Part shown: positions 63,558 to 64,000 of the stretch, one piece after another | Layout: every line of letters starts with the position of its first letter | How positions within the stretch are numbered: the stretch's first letter is position 1 | NCBI GenBank assembly: GCA_030052745.1 | Contig: JANBVO010000059.1 | Span: forward strand, 62,001-126,000 | DNA from: Pleurostoma richardsiae | Taxonomy: Eukaryota; Ascomycota; Sordariomycetes; Calosphaeriales; Pleurostomataceae | Reading direction: 5' to 3' | Length of the DNA stretch: 64,000 nucleotides | Notes under the pieces: model-generated | What the model saw: only the letters and a program-made list of their open reading frames with translations | The model's database searches: none | Told to the model about the DNA's origin: nothing | Translations under genes and position numbers: made by a program

Positions 63558-64000
63558 TTAATGAGCGAACCGGAAATCGAGCCTCTTGCTGCCGGAGTCT
63601 CTGGTGTTTTCAAGATAATCGAGTTGTTGCTGCCGAGGTTAGCAGGGACACGCATGTCTTAAGGACATAACATACCTCTCTTGTCATTCCATTCCACTTA
63701 TTCTCGCGGCTTTTATTACGCCAAACGTAATAAAGTTTGGTGAGCACATAGATGACGAGATTAGCTGCACAAATCGCCACGAGCTGCTTATTCCCACGTC
63801 GATCTGTCCACTATATCAATGTGGTGTCTTACGTCTTGTCACGAGATTCGTTTCTTACATTCGGGTGCGTCATCAGCACGATAAATGTTCGAGTACACAA
63901 TGCCTGAAACTTGAACAAACATACTGGACACCTGTTAGGTCGTGCAAGGCCTCGTAAATATAGTCCACAATAACTTACTTGTATAGAGCGGCGGAGACTG
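63558..64000 (-). CDS. MFS transporter, Dal5/allantoate permease type, C-terminal part (cut by edge)
   Basis: Only the last part lies in the window, as four exon pieces: 64000-63979, 63931-63859, 63803-63676 and 63629-63558. Joined, they read SSMFVQVSGIVYSNIYRADD, then APEYRRGNKQLVAICAANLV, IYVLTKLYYVWRNKSRENKW and the end RDSGSKRLDFRFAH. The DDAPxYxRGN block and the KRxDFRFxH ending are hallmarks of the anion:cation symporter (Dal5-like) group, which moves allantoate, nicotinate, pantothenate and similar organic acids in fungi. The acceptor at 63804 was chosen because it restores PEYRRGN; a nearer AG at about 63814 gives the wrong frame. Substrate unknown. Confidence 0.85.

Overview
The window reads as nuclear DNA of a filamentous ascomycete (Pezizomycotina, most likely Sordariomycetes). 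The genes are compact, with short introns of about 50-150 bp that have GTANGT-type donors and CTAAC/CTGAC branch sites. Several families are typical of these fungi: a SidF/SidL-type hydroxyornithine acyltransferase, a HET-domain gene, a Zn2Cys6 regulator, a secreted PhoD-type enzyme and sugar and Dal5-type transporters. All exon models below were built by reading splice sites by hand and checking that the joined frame stays open. No database search was possible.

Left part (1-34 kb) is mostly conserved housekeeping genes. In order: the first exon of ribosomal protein L15 (cut by the edge), the mitochondrial calcium uniporter, a hydroxyornithine acyltransferase, a J-like protein that lacks HPD, a broken argininosuccinate lyase copy, the histone chaperone Rtt106, a decayed HET-domain gene, cytochrome c heme lyase, a RUS1/DUF647 protein, mevalonate diphosphate decarboxylase, the 2-oxoglutarate dehydrogenase subunit Kgd4, a secreted PhoD-type phosphatase/phosphodiesterase, an MFS sugar transporter and a seven-exon polynucleotide kinase/phosphatase.

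Middle part (34-50 kb) starts with a gene-poor stretch that holds an 18-bp minisatellite. It is followed by four neighbouring genes that together look like a glycerol utilisation cluster: a Zn2Cys6 transcription factor (candidate regulator), an aquaglyceroporin (uptake), glycerol kinase (phosphorylation) and FAD-dependent mitochondrial glycerol-3-phosphate dehydrogenase (oxidation to dihydroxyacetone phosphate). Uptake and both catabolic steps lie side by side.

Right part (50-64 kb) is dominated by a 7.5-kb gene for a predicted secreted protein of 2374 residues. It carries five tandem pectinesterase (CE8)-like beta-helix domains and a roughly 460-residue Ser/Thr-rich tail. The first two domains have lost catalytic residues; the last three keep them. 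Next is an 805-residue membrane protein of unknown function, and the edge cuts a Dal5/allantoate-type MFS transporter.

The two observations most worth following are the five-domain pectinesterase giant and the glycerol cluster. Pseudogenes (argininosuccinate lyase, HET) show local gene decay.
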